Assembly: GCF_009017415.1 (NCBI RefSeq)
Contig: NC_092409.1
Span: 5,518,001 to 5,582,000 of the forward strand
Direction of reading: 5' to 3'
Origin: Aspergillus flavus
Lineage: Eukaryota; Ascomycota; Eurotiomycetes; Eurotiales; Aspergillaceae
Length of the DNA stretch: 64,000 bases
Under the pieces are notes generated by a model that did no database searches, had not been told where the DNA came from, and saw only the letters and a list, made by a program, of their open reading frames with translations. Made by a program: the position numbers and the translations under genes. Shown piece after piece: positions 1-14,799 of the stretch (position 1 is its first letter; every line of letters begins with the position of its first letter).

Positions 1-1
1 A

Positions 2-766
2 CCGGTTCTACGGGGGTTGAGCTTCCTAATAAAATCTAACGAGCACGTCGGCATCGTCGGACGTACTGGTTCTGGCAAATCGTCATTGACACTCGCGCTT
101 CTGCGCTTCCTCGAGGCACGGTCCGGATCTTTACACATTGATGGAATGGATATCTCTAGACTGAGACTCAGCGCCCTCCGCTCGAAGATAGCAATTATCC
201 CACAGGACCCGGTGATCTTCTCGGGGACCCTCCGATCGGTCCTCGATCCGTTTGATCAGTACACAGACTCTGAGCTCCTTGCCGCTTTAGCGAAAGTCCA
301 TCTCAGACCCTCTATGGACGATGAAGAGAACTCAGAGCTTGAAGGAACAGATGAAGATTGTAACAATGCCGCCTTATCTCTTTCCTCGCCAATCTCCGAG
401 CGAGGCAAGAACTTGTCCCAGGGCCAACGTCAATTAGTGTGTCTAGCTCAGGCCTTGCTATCCCGCCCGAAGATCCTCATAATGGACGAAGCGACCTCTT
501 CCATTGATATGAGCACGGATGCGCTGATCCAGCAGACTATTCGTCAAGAATTCCGTGACTCTACTCTCATGGTCATTGCCCACCGACTGTCCACTGTCGT
601 GGACTTTGATCGGATCATGGTCTTGGGAGAGGGGAGGATAGCCGAGTTTGATACACCGGCTGCTTTACTGAGAAATGAAGGGGGCCCGTTCTGGACCTTG
701 GTCGACAAGAGCGGGGAGAGGGATTCTTTGCGTCGCAGCATTCTACAAGGTGAGAGGCAAGCATAG
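2..766 (+). CDS. ABC transporter, ABCC/MRP type, C-terminal nucleotide-binding domain (5' partial)
   Basis: This is the last 254 codons of an ABC exporter. The reading frame is open to the left edge, so the start lies outside the window. All second nucleotide-binding-domain motifs are visible: Walker A GRTGSGKSS near the edge, Q-loop PQDPVIFSGT, signature LSQGQRQL, Walker B ILIMDEATSS and the switch histidine in VIAHRLST. The spacing, with an insertion before the signature, is that of the second NBD of full-length ABCC (MRP/YCF1-like) transporters, which export conjugates, metals or metabolites across the vacuolar or plasma membrane. The substrate cannot be inferred from this domain. The stop at 764-766 follows a normal hydrophilic tail. 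No intron is needed in the visible part. Confidence 0.9.
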   Translation, partial: PVLRGLSFLIKSNEHVGIVGRTGSGKSSLTLALLRFLEARSGSLHIDGMDISRLRLSALRSKIAIIPQDPVIFSGTLRSVLDPFDQYTDSELLAALAKVHLRPSMDDEENSELEGTDEDCNNAALSLSSPISERGKNLSQGQRQLVCLAQALLSRPKILIMDEATSSIDMSTDALIQQTIRQEFRDSTLMVIAHRLSTVVDFDRIMVLGEGRIAEFDTPAALLRNEGGPFWTLVDKSGERDSLRRSILQGERQA

Positions 767-3747
<2,981 letters not shown>

Positions 3748-4481
3748 ACCATATACACTGAAATGCTTCTTGATTGCATTCAAGAGCTCCTCACATTCAT
3801 TCCACTTTCCTTTGTTCCCCAGCGAGTCTGGCGATACTAATGACTGATACGACATAACTTTTAATTTGGCAGCCTGCCTTGTACTTTTTGTGTTCTTTCT
3901 TATATATTGTTTCTGCTGTACTCTCTTTGGAGCGAGTTTAGATAGTTTGTTTGTACCAAAAGTGCTGGCGTTTTTGTTATTGTGAGAGTTTCCTTTCTGC
4001 TTGTCTGTGCAGGATACCACTTCGCTCTTTCTGTATTGTATTCTATATGTGGGTTTGGATCGGATCTGGGTATGGATTGGGAAGTGGATCAAAAGAGTTA
4101 CCTGGTTTTTGTTTCTTGATTTTCTTTGCCTCGAGTATACTGCGTCTGCACAGAATGTTTTCCATTGGCTCGGCAGTTTGATTGAATGCGAATTTGCACC
4201 CGAAGATTGAGCTCATTACCTGATCCGTAAAAGTAGACTAGGCTGGATTGGGAACGCCGTTGGCCTTATCTCTCAGGTTTTGCGGGCGGAAATTACTATG
4301 TCAAAATGCCCAGAGTTCGGCTCCACAGACTAAGTGAACTTTCGCCCCAATCGCTTTTGCGACGAACGTCAATTCGAGCCGACAACCTTCCCGTTCCCTC
4401 TCTTCCTCCTTCTCCGCCACGTCGCCATCTTTCTTGACAGCTCCGAACCCCGCCAGTGCTCACTCTTCTCCCTTCCACATC
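3748..4481. other. Intergenic region, mdm34 terminator and promoter of the CCDC47-like gene
   Basis: About 730 bases between two plus-strand genes. It holds T-rich 3' sequence of mdm34, then a CT-rich segment just upstream of the next start. Short ORFs on both strands here show no domain or splice logic. Confidence 0.55.
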
Positions 4482-5919
4482 ATGGCGGGCATGTTCAAGA
4501 ACATGTTTGGCGGCTCCCAGCCATCGGGGTCAGCAAAGGTTGAGGATGGTAAGTCTAGGTGTAATCGAATCGGGTTGGGGTTGGGGTTGGACAGTTGACT
4601 GACCGTGGTCCTCATGACAATCAGACTTTGCGGACTTTGTGAAAGCACCTGAGCCTTCTCCGGCCTCCATCATCGCAGCTGTGTCCTCTGGTGTTCCTGC
4701 GTCGAGTACCCCGGGTGTCAGCGCTGTTCCGTATACGAAATGGTACCGAGTCTGGGAGCGGACGTCCCCCAAAGACTTCCTCCAGGAGGCAATGGTCATG
4801 CCATTCATCCTTCTGATTGTAGTCTTCCACCTCTGGGGCACGCGGAAGAACCGTCGCAAGGCTCGGGAATGGGCCCAAGCCCATGCACCCTCTCTCCAGA
4901 ATGAGTTCGCGGTGGTCGGTTTCAATGGCATCCAAAGGTCCGAGGATGAGGCCGCCGCGGTGCTGTCCTCCCCTGATTCGATCATCAAGGAGAAGTCTCC
5001 TCAGGAATTCGTTTCCTACGCCACTGGTCGCCAAAACGTGGCCTTTGTTGACGTCTCCATCAAGTTGCCCAAGCGTTACAACCCTATTACGTACTGGATG
5101 GACGTTGTTTTTGGATTCTTGTTCGAGAGCTGGACTAGCCCCACGGAGACCTACGAGGCTATTGCGTACACTTTTGATGGCAAGGAGAAGGATGTCGTCC
5201 CGGTCCCGGCTAAGGATACCTCTTCTCTCAAGGTGAACAACTCGACCTACGATGGATTTATCTGGGCCATTGTGCACAAGAACCACATGCGTCAGTTCCG
5301 TCAGGACCGCTACGATGCTTCTATGACTTTTACCAAGGAGAACCCGAAGCTCCCACCTTGGGTGACCGTCATGACGGAAAGTGCCGAGATCACCGAGACG
5401 CTGCTCACCCCGGAATTGATCCAGGCTGTTGAGAAGGCCGGCGACAATTTCAAGTATCTCATTGTCACAGACCAGCCTGTCGATAAGCCTCTGAAGTGAG
5501 TTTCTTGAACGAACATGCTTGCGATTTGTCTAACCTCTTTCAATAGGATCGAGGAGACCGTCCCTCGCAAACGTGTCCATATCTGCTTGTCCCTTCCCTC
5601 ATCCACTTCCGGCTACACTTCTTCCATCCCGCTATTCAATCAATTCCTTCGTTTCGCTGACAGGCTCGTCGCCGTGGCTCACTTCCGCGCCGAGGTGATG
5701 CGTAAGGTCCGCCACGCGCGTGAGGAAGAGATCAAGAAGCTCCGTCGTGCGGACGAGGAGGAGAAGGCCGAGGAACGCAAGCTGGCAGCTGAAAAGATCA
5801 AGAAGGAGGAGCGGGAGCGCATTCTGCGTGGCATGAACGCTGAGGAGCAGCGGAAGTTCCTTGAGCGTGAGCGTGAGCGGGGCCAGAAGCGCTCCATGAA
5901 GAAGTATACCAAGAGGTAA
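4482..5919 (+). CDS. CCDC47-like ER membrane protein (DUF1682 family)
   Basis: Three exons, 4482-4548, 4625-5495 and 5547-5919, give 436 aa. The introns have GTAAGT and GTGAGT donors. One clear transmembrane segment lies at about residues 78-94 (AMVMPFILLIVVFHLWG), followed by a conserved cytosolic domain. The C terminus (about residues 365-436) is a highly charged Arg/Glu/Lys coiled coil ending in KKYTKR. This architecture is that of the DUF1682 family, whose animal member CCDC47 is a subunit of the PAT complex at the ER translocon, where it helps insert multi-spanning membrane proteins and bind calcium. Membership of the family is well supported. The fungal role is inferred from it. The short first exon ends in codon phase 1 and was placed because its MAGMFKNMFGG start joins in frame with the next exon. 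Confidence 0.88.
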
Positions 5920-7249
5920 TCTTTGGCGGCGAGAGATTGGAAAGGAGATGGAACAATTGGAGAAAAGTGATTGATTGGATCTCCGTTGCTATAGTTTCAT
6001 AACTTCGTGTACCATGTATTCGTACTTAATTCTTATGAGGTGCTGAGAGATGAAGGAAATTGGACGTTAATAGCTATAGTGTGATGATATAATCTTGGAT
6101 TGATACCATTTTCCGAGTTCTCCATCTACAGGATGACAGCGCCCCGTGTGCTGATCCCCAACCTTTAGCATTGAGCACAGGGATGAGGCCAGGCCCCATC
6201 TCAAATTAATCAAAGTAAAAGGGATACTGCTTGCAAGCCGCCACACAGACTCCGGCTATCGTTCCCTGGACAATCTCGGTCTCCAGCGTAACTGGGGCTC
6301 CTTTTGTTTCGTCTATCAGGTGGTTTCTTCGACAACAAGCAATTGCTTTACATCATATACCCTCCTTGCGACGTCCCCCTGCTGACTCGAGTGTCTAAGA
6401 ATAGTCTTTAGGTACCTTTGTGGCAGTGGCAACCATGAGGATGTGCCCCTTCCACGTTGGGTTTCAATAGCGTGCTGTTATACTTTGGCAATGGGAGATA
6501 ACCCATGCAACAGTCTATGACGGCCAGCACATACTCGTCTATCCCCTCCTTGGGTATTGCGGGATCTGAGAGTCGCCAACTAGGTCATTTCTTTCTTTGT
6601 TTTCTATAAATACGTATACCCTCGTAGCCAATGGGTTGTCGAAATCTGGGCGTCGGGTCAAAGCGAGTATCCAACGACAGGGATATTAGGGCTATATAAA
6701 CAAGGGTCGAGTCACTCTTCTGGCTGTTGTTCCAGCCACCCAACCCTCCTTGCATAAAATATACGTACCGGAAGATTATGACTACCTACAGCTGCCGATC
6801 GATATGAAAGCTCATTTCCGAATCTTGGCCAATGAGGCGGTTGCCTGGTGCATCTAGAGCTATCATGTGAAGTCAATGCTCACCCTATATCAGGTCGACT
6901 CCCTCTAGAGAGATAAGTACTGGGATGTACCTACTTGCTTCTACGAGCTGGTTCATTTTATAGAAATGTGTAACCTCGTCTAGAGCGCTACCAGGATATT
7001 CACAGTTATTGTTCTTGGTGGATATCATGAGTCTTTGCTTGATCCCAGATGAAGTAGACTATTTAAGCAGCATCGCCTGACTACTTTCCTGCCTCTTCTT
7101 GCACAACAATCATTTGCCTTTGCTTCGTATATATCTTTTCTCTCTCGCCTTCGCTGTCTATTTTGCACAATTGTTCCCGAGCATCGCAGTGATCACTCTC
7201 ACTATACGCTCCATTGATACCGCGTCAGACTTACGCACATATATACAAG
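5920..7249. other. Intergenic region upstream of the deacetylase gene
   Basis: This 1.3-kb stretch has no convincing ORF. It contains a TATA-like GCTATATAAAC at about 6691 and a second AT element CTATTTAAGC near 7059, followed by a CT-rich leader. The latter fits a core promoter for the deacetylase gene starting at 7250. Confidence 0.5.
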
Positions 7250-8087
7250 ATGTATACATTCTTCACTCTTTCACTTCTTATGACTCTTACTCCCCATGTC
7301 TTGTCCGCACCATTGAACAACGCCATCACCACCGTCCCTACCGGCCAGATCATCAGGAGCTGCACCACCCCGAACACCGTTGCCCTGACCTTCGACGACG
7401 GTCCCTCGGGCTACACGCCGCAACTGCTCGACCTGCTGAACGAGTACGGAGCCAAGGCCACCTTCTTCATGATCGGTGAAGGCAGCCAGGAATATCCCGA
7501 TACGATCAGGCGCATGAGGAGCGAAGGCCACCAGGTCGGATCACACACGTACGTACCCCCACTGACGCGCCCAGGCTTTTGTTCCGAAGAGAACTGACCC
7601 CTGCAGATTGGAGCATGCCAGTCTCCCATCCCTGAGCTACGAGCAAATCGTGCAACAGATGACGAAGCTCGAGGGGATTCTGCAGTCTGCCATGGGAGAT
7701 ATTCCCACTTACATGCGGCCTCCGTATTTTGAAGTCAACGAACAGGTCCTTGCGGCTATGAATGAACTGGGCTACAAGGTTATCCAGTCTAGTATTGATA
7801 CTAAGGATTACGAGAATAATGATGTCTCGCGGATTGACATTAGTTATGAGAAATTCGTTAATGAGTTGAATGCCGGTGGTAGCATCGTGCTGGCTCATGA
7901 TATCCATGAGCAGACGGTGGTTAGTCTCGCTCGGCGGATGATGGAGGAGATTAAGGCGAGAGGTTTTAAGAGTATGTTTTTCCTTTTTTCCCTGGTGTAA
8001 AGGATAGAAAGCTAACGGGACACAGTGACTACCGTCGGAGAATGCCTCGGTGAGGCCGAAGCGGAGTGGTACCGTAAAGGCCGTTAG
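7250..8087 (+). CDS. Secreted polysaccharide (chitin) deacetylase, CE4 family
   Basis: Three exons, 7250-7548, 7607-7971 and 8026-8087, give 241 aa. A signal peptide of about 20 residues (MYTFFTLSLLMTLTPHVLSA) precedes a compact NodB-homology domain. The five CE4 motifs are visible: TFDDG with the catalytic base and metal Asp, HTLEH metal histidines spanning the first intron, RPPYF, DTKDY and IVLAHDIH with the late His. The enzyme removes N-acetyl groups from chitin or chito-oligosaccharides in the wall or medium. It has no carbohydrate-binding module, and its size matches short Aspergillus chitin deacetylases. Motif 4 has Tyr where many relatives carry Trp. The start was chosen at the Met that begins the signal peptide, not the in-frame one 12 codons upstream. 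Confidence 0.92.
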
Positions 8088-9107
8088 GGCTTGACATGTA
8101 TAGTTTGAAATTTGGATATCCCATGTTCTTTTGCCGATATAGCGTATAGCGGTGTTTCTTAGTTTCTTTCAGACTAGCCTCGAAAATCCAATAAATATCA
8201 TCAAATATATGAATCAAGTCCCCTTGTCTATAGTATAGTCGTACGTAAAATCTGAGCTAAGAAACAGCAATTCCAAACTTAGCCCAAAATCAAAGAACAG
8301 CCAAGAAAGCCCAGACACTTGTAGAAATACTCTCACAGTTCGTATCTACGATAGCGGGTTACACCAGGTGCAGAACCATGGATGATAGCAGTTCGTACTA
8401 TATACTCCGTCCAGAGTCTGACTCTTGCCTTCTTCCATTTTCCCGATCTCGGTCCGGCCCGAACTCAAGTTATTCAACAAGATTTAATTCAAATCCGTCC
8501 TGACTTCACCGACACGTCACTAGTTATGCGCCTCTTGTCACTGTAACCTTTATCTACGAAGGGTATTTTCTTCCGTCCTGGGTTTTTGAAACGGGACCGG
8601 AGATTTTAATATCGGGAAGTGGGGATTTGGTATCTAGTACCTACTGCTAGTACCTATCAGAGAGTCAAGACTGTAAGTCATCACTGGACCTCAAAAGAAG
8701 ACCTAGAATACAAGAAAATTAACAGTTAACCATAGACCCAGAGCCAAGGAACCAGATTCACTTAAACAAAGAAAGATACATGCCGTCAAGTCATTGTGAC
8801 TGTGACTGTGACTGGCAAGTCAACGTCAGATAGTCAAGCAGAGATTTATATCAAGGTCACACAACATAAGCATAGGGGTACATAATATAAGGCCCAACCG
8901 CGGGAGCGACATCTACCCAATTCAGGTACCTTTCTCCATACCCAATGAATTGAAATAGGGTTACTCACCGTTTGTTCTGTAGGAGTTCATACTTGGGGGA
9001 GATACTTGATCGGGTCAATCAACCAGATCAACCAGGTCAAATCAAGTTAAATCGAATCTCTTCAAATCAATCAAGGAAAGAAAAAAGAAGGAAGAAGAAA
9101 AGAGAGA

Positions 9108-9257
9108 ATGTCCCTAAAAACCCGCCTCTCACACTTCATTCATTCAATACGAGACCTCTTCAAGGACTGTGCGCTGTATCTACCGGCTAAGGATAGTTGG
9201 AGCGAGGAGTATAATTTTCCGTCGGCGCCTATGGCGGGTGCGGGGAGGAGACGGTAA
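9108..9257 (+). CDS. Candidate 49-aa small protein
   Basis: An ATG with A at -3, behind a purine-rich leader, opens 49 codons ending TAA. The product has an amphipathic basic N-terminal half with a helix-like RLSHFIHSIRDLFKDC segment. It continues with an acidic-aromatic DSWSEEYNFPSAP segment and a terminal GAGRRR. The amino-acid make-up looks less random than that of the other short ORFs in this 3-kb gap. The ORF stands alone in a large intergenic space, as small conserved fungal proteins with long leaders often do. I do not recognise the family with certainty. No intron is needed. It could still be a chance ORF. Confidence 0.4.
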   Translation: MSLKTRLSHFIHSIRDLFKDCALYLPAKDSWSEEYNFPSAPMAGAGRRR

Positions 9258-10481
9258 TTCTTATTATAATTTTTCTTTTAAATATTTTCTTAAGTCTTGC
9301 TTTAAGTATTGTTAGGGTGGATGATAATTGTTTGTGTTGTTAGTATAGCCGTTGGGTATGTTATAATATACGTGTTATGTGTGTATGTGTGTTTGTGTCC
9401 TTGCGTGTAGATTGTTGGGTCTGTGCTCATTTATATTTGTGTCTTTTTATCGTTATGTGGTGTCTGTGTATGTATGTAGTTATATTATGTAGATATATTA
9501 TCCCATGATAAGCACAGAGTAAGTCAACGCCACTCAGCCATGGCTATAGTTTAAATCAAACTGGAATGAAAGTTCTAGATTCGGACCATTTTTATTGTAT
9601 TCTTTAGGTTATAGATTCCTGATATATGGTTAAGCATTGATCATTAATCATTCTGAAACATGGTTCAGTGGAAGGATCATCTATCTAATCTGATCTTAAT
9701 CTAATCTCGGTTTATGTGGATTCTGTGTTGACGCTTTTGTAGAAAGAAGGTTGGGTTCGGTTTTGTCTTTGGGTACCCTACTGGGTCTGTGGACTTATGA
9801 TATTATTGAGTTTGTATATCCAGAAGACGGAGAGGGTGATGTGGCGATGGGACTGTGGATTTATGTATGTATACTCGGGTAGAAATAGAATACACTTGAG
9901 TACTCATTAACACCTTATCCAAAGTATCACTCATCTCTAGTAAAGAGTAGTTGGTCTACTTATGAGAATGATTGGAAACCCAATCAGATCACAACTCACC
10001 ACATCGTCGGAGATCCGTCCATATTATACAGATACAACAAATTCAATAGTATCAACCAAACCAAGAACAAAGAACAAAGCACAAGCTTCCCAAGCAAACC
10101 CAAGTATTGCACTCCCGACCTGGACACGTAGTACTAGCGAGATTGAAATCGACAAGCTTCTGTATTTCTCGTGGGATGGTTGCACGGCTTTTGGTTGGGT
10201 GTCATAAGTTAGTCTATATCGAGACCGAACTGGGATCGGGCTTGCTGGATGGTGTAGAAAAAGGGTTACTTCTGAATTCATAATTTAAGGAAAGGAAGAG
10301 ATATATATTTCTATGAGATATTGTATCGGTTGACTGTTGGGGACTCGAGGAGGCCTAGTGTGGCTGTTGTATATTCTGTTTTTCGTGGGTCAGATATTAG
10401 GCTTATATTGTTGATTGACACTGTATTTGTCATTTAGTCTGGGATTTAAGGGAGTTTGGGAGTGATATAAGAAAGACCATT

Positions 10482-10485
<4 letters not shown>

Positions 10486-10520
<35 letters not shown>
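10486..10520. repeat. Poly-T tract of 35 bases
   Basis: An uninterrupted run of 35 T on the plus strand inside the gene-poor 8-11 kb region. Such a tract is a likely nucleosome-excluding element or a retrotransposed poly-A relic; it is also a common site of sequencing length error. Confidence 0.9.
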
Positions 10521-10521
<1 letters not shown>

Positions 10522-11172
10522 ATGGATTTATATAGTTTTTGATGGTGAACGAACATCGGTATAGAGTGTTTCTAACTGTGGATACAGATGGACAGATGGA
10601 TGGCGATAGTCGGTAAGGAATTATACCATGACTGCGCAGTATGTCTGATTTCGAAGGATTGATGACGTCGAGTTCATCTTTTGCGTAGAGTTTTTCAAAA
10701 GGGGAGATACGAATGTCCGGAATTGGAGGCAACAGTTGCGGCCTCGTTCGATATGTATATCGTAGGATTGGTCTTCTTGAGTTGACAGTCCGCCGGGGTT
10801 GAAAATATTCCCATCTTGAGAGACTCAATTGAGAGTATCTGATTTGATAAAGATCAAATCACTATGCAAAAGTTCATAAGATTGAATAAATGTAGACGTA
10901 GTTGTGAAGGTCAAAGGTTAAACGTTCTCTAAACTTGGTATATTACCTAGATAAATAAAAGCAAACCCTAATGTACACAAACCCATGTAGATTGAACAAC
11001 TGAAAGACGAATACCTCCCAAATGCAGGAAACCGAACGTAACTTGCTGGTTATAAAAAAGATAGAGTTGCAGTCTATCATCATGCGATCTTCGTAACTCA
11101 ACACACCCAATCCAGGGTCTGTCGCTATTAGAATAATTAGAAACCTTAGGAAATGGTTAGAACAGAATCGGA

Positions 11173-12272
11173 CTAGATAGACGGCTGCGAATGACCTCGG
11201 GATCCTTGTAATGCACAATCGCTAATGTGTGAACAGGTCTTCGACCCCAAGTACCAGCCCTCGGAGATCAACTGTTTCTCCACATCCAGCCAGTATTTCG
11301 CTTTGCCACCAGCTCCCGTCTTCAGGTCCAGATCACCGAGACGGATTTCAACAGTCCCCACTTCGTCGCTCGGCATCTATCTATGTTAGAGGACACTCGC
11401 CAATAGCAGAAATGACGTACCTTAATGAACATCGTGCAGTCTCGGAGGGTCATTCCGAGTGACTTATCCCGAGACTGCGCCGGTGGGCCGTGTAGCCCAA
11501 CATCGCGATGTGCTCTTTGATGAGCGAGAAGCTTCTGCATTGTCCCATTCCAATACAGCACTTTCGCCAGCCGCTTCGGGTCTTTGCAGCCCTTGACCGA
11601 CCGAGTGGCCCGCAGGACGTTCTCGAACTTGTCCGAGACCAAGTCGAGCGGGCAGAACGATCGCTCTGGCTTCCCGCCCCTCGTCCACGCTTCGTGGTTC
11701 TTCATATCACGCATTGCGCAAGTACGACATCTGCGAGCAGTAGCCGGCGCCGATGGTGATTGTAAAAGCCACTTCGGTTTCAATTCGGCCAGAACCATGC
11801 CCGTGTCGTTGAAGGTGGTCATGTCGGTGATCAGGAGTCCAAATGGCTCAGTAGTAGCCAGATATACGCCTTGGCGTCGTTTGGAACGCTTGCCGTCCAT
11901 CTCGGCGACGCGCAGCTGATCATTGCAGTGCTGGATCAGTCCCCGTGGGAGGCATACCAGCTCCTGATCCACAAGCTCCTCCGGCTTGAAGAGAGGGCGA
12001 ATGTTCTTGTCGAAATTTCGAGCGATCTCCTGATAAGGGATCCCGGAAGGTGTATCCTTCCGCAATCGAAGCAACTTGCCTTTAAACTCAGGTGGGACAC
12101 TAGAGGAGTCTACCACACCAGGCCCAGCACCATTAACTGCCAGGGGCAACTCTTTCTTCGACGCAATGGCCGACTTCGCGGAGACGATGCGATAGATCAC
12201 GTTGGCACCGCCCTCTGCCAAATAGACGAGCTGAGTCCCTATTGGGAGCTCTAATAGATTGGGCTTGGTCAT
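11173..12272 (-). CDS. ipk1: Inositol-pentakisphosphate 2-kinase
   Basis: Ipk1 phosphorylates IP5 at the 2-position to make IP6, needed for mRNA export and phosphate signalling. Two exons on the minus strand, 12272-11421 and 11376-11173, give 351 aa. They are joined by a 44-nt GTACGT..ATAG intron, very short but within fungal range. Family motifs are visible: the N-terminal nucleotide-binding stretch YLAEGGANVIYRI, the ELKPKWLLQSP block, the clustered cysteines in CRTCAMR, and the late catalytic RLGDLDLK in exon 2 followed by KYWLDVEKQLISEGWY. The last 28 residues after GWY are less like the family, so a further 3' intron cannot be excluded. Identification of the kinase itself is firm. Confidence 0.88.
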
Positions 12273-14799
12273 CCGTTAAGTTGTGAGGTAGTGAAGTAGG
12301 ATTTTTTTGGACGGAAGAAGCATGGCCACAGCGGATTGCTTCAAACGCCTACAACCCCAGTAATATGGTGTCGAGAGTGTCGGGGGAAAGAACCAACGAC
12401 GTCGTCAGGTGTCAATCCCCTGCAGTTTAAGTGCGCTGCGAATAAATAGTTCCAGGAGCTAGCAGGGGGGTATGGGGCGCGATGAAAAAAGCAAAAGGGG
12501 ATTCTAACTACACCGGTGCGATGATCTCACGCGGATGATAGAGCCTCCTACGAGATTGTAAAATAGCCCAACACAGCAGCAAACCTAGAATAAAATAGGA
12601 TTGGTGGTAGTGCACCCAAACGCTACCAAATATTATTTTTGGGCGTCTTTGCCTCGGCTCCTTTGTTCTTGTACTGGCCTGTATTATTTTGGCCCAATTC
12701 GGTGCGGACAAAAGAGGATACAACTTCCAGGGCAAGTGTATATGACCTCTCAATGCCGCTGTACTACCTTCGCGGAGCGGATTGGCTGGCTTGGGACAGA
12801 AAGAGACAGGTGGAGGAGGTTCCCCAAAAAACAATGTCCAGCCGATAACGTTTAGTGGAGAGTCTCCGATCTAGTCTTTCAGCGTGGTGCAGGGTTCTTG
12901 TCGTATCAGCAGGCGTGGCGTTTGCCTTGGGAGCCTGAGGCGACTGGATTTGCCAATCAGATCACGTCTGCCGAGACAACTTCACCGGAGACTTTGATAT
13001 TGTTCCAGGAAATCCCCTCGGCCGGCAGACGATGAGTCGCATGCACCTTGCGAACGAAGCAACGTAGGTGAGTGGATTGCGCCAGTAGGAGTTGTGTCCG
13101 ATGCGAATGCGATCGCAAGGCGTCGGGCACACAGACGTCTGTAAATGCAAAACCACTGGCAAGTTGCTGTGCTCAGGATAGAGCGATTTATGCACAGCGC
13201 TTGACGACGATAGGCGGTCAGCGACGCTGTACTTAACGGGCAGACCAATAAAGAATTCTATGACCGGTCGATGGGTCAACGATCACGAAGAAGGGAAAAT
13301 TCTCCACAGAATCATGTGAAAGGCAGACCCGGCTAAGAAGGTAGTAGAAGAGCTATACGAAAGACTGCGCAATCAAAGAGGTCAGAGCGACAGCGTGAGA
13401 ATGTCCCAATGGTTTGCCACAACCGCGATCACCGCTTCGTTTTTGGGCGAATGAGAGTGAGGAATCAGATATCAAGGAGCCAGAAAAGAACGTCGCACTT
13501 GAGAATCAAGTGGGGGAGTAGAAAATAATAAGTAGTCTCCGTCAGAGCAATGTGTTATTGTTTCAGAAAAGGGAAACTGAACCAGATAGTGGACTGAGTG
13601 GATGGGACGGCAGGGAGTAGTAAGTAGGTCACTGTTCAGTACATAAATGAGGTCGAAGCCGACGTTGACGTTCAATGCCTTGCCCGTTTAAAAAAAAGGG
13701 ATAAATTCCCCTCAACAGGGCTGGCCACAATGACGATCACGTCCAGGTGTACAATGACGCAGGGTCTAGTTTAACAAGTGGGCGGTCGTGGGAGAAGAAA
13801 AAAATTAATAAATAAATAAAATGAAGAGGGAGACCGCTAAAAGGGTTAAATAAAATCAAGTCGGTTCCATGGTTGGCATTTAATAGCAGGTTTATTAATA
13901 CGTTTTGTTGGTGATAGTTATTCGGTCAGCTTGGAGGAAGGCTGGCTGGTGAGAATCTTTTTAGCTTTTTCTTTTTCCCATCATATCTTTTACCCTCGGT
14001 TGCCTCTTTGGTCAATGTCAACATGTTTGTGTCTCTATTCGAAGGAGCTGTAGAAGTTGCGAGAGGCGTCGAAACCGCCGATCCCACTGGACTAGCACAA
14101 ATCTGCTCCAGGATCATTAGATTCCGACGGGGATCAGGGTTTTTAGTCGCAACTTATTGCACGACCCGATCTGGGGTATGGATTAAAATTCAAAAATAAT
14201 CAACATTTCACTGAGAAAGCCACCAGGCAAGGCTTATCCGACCGGAGTTCATTTGTTAATGGCAAATTGCCTCGAATCAGATCCATCGTACATGTTTAGC
14301 AGATGTGGAGACTGTTCCTGTCGGCCCCAATGAAGATTCGTTGGCCATGACACTTGAGGGTCATGATAGTGATTTTGGTCGAGGACGAGTGGGGTGGTTG
14401 TATATCAGTCACTTGACTTGATACCTGTCAGTGTCGACCTATGTAGATATTGTCTGAGAACAAGAACGAGAGGAAGATCAAGAAGATATGAATGTCTTGA
14501 TCTCTTTATCTATAGTTTCCAACATAGTTCTGGCAAGAACACCCTGAACAGTAGAATTGAATAATAAATTACCCCTCCATGCATGTCATTTGAGTTCCTT
14601 TGCCCCGCGTCTTAGTTCAACAACGTCAACATCGCCAGACAATCCAAGTCCATTCTTTCTCTCTCCCCCTCACACAATCCCTATTCAGAGATTAAACTTT
14701 GATATTCCAATCCGAACCGGATAAATTACCCATTGTCCACCATCACTCCAATAATCAAACACCCAACCAAATAACCCACCCAGCAACACCACCGACCCA
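12273..14799. other. Gene-poor divergent region between ipk1 and the ECM15-like gene
   Basis: About 2.5 kb separates two genes that point away from each other. Short ORFs on both strands have no domain and no plausible splice partners. AT-rich stretches occur near 13800 and 14540. It presumably holds both promoters; I see no RNA gene in it. Confidence 0.5.

Larger units (their letters stand above)
8088..11172. other. Long gene-poor region with one candidate small ORF
   Basis: About 3.1 kb lies between the deacetylase and the IPK1 gene. Apart from the 49-codon ORF listed separately it holds only short, domain-free ORFs. Sequence is T/G-rich from about 9260 to 9500 with TGTGT-type runs, and there are three TGTGAC copies at 8795-8812 and a 35-T run at 10486-10520. 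The region could be the leader and trailer of a transcript carrying the small ORF, or a non-coding RNA. Nothing here proves transcription. Confidence 0.5.

Noticed and set aside
8795..8812. Three TGTGAC units, considered as a CRISPR-like or satellite repeat
   Set aside because: Only three 6-bp copies; too short, and CRISPR arrays do not occur in fungal nuclear DNA.
12508..12834. 108-codon minus-strand ORF with Pro-rich start
   Set aside because: No recognisable motif, overlaps equally long plus-strand ORFs, and lies in AT/GC-mixed intergenic DNA.
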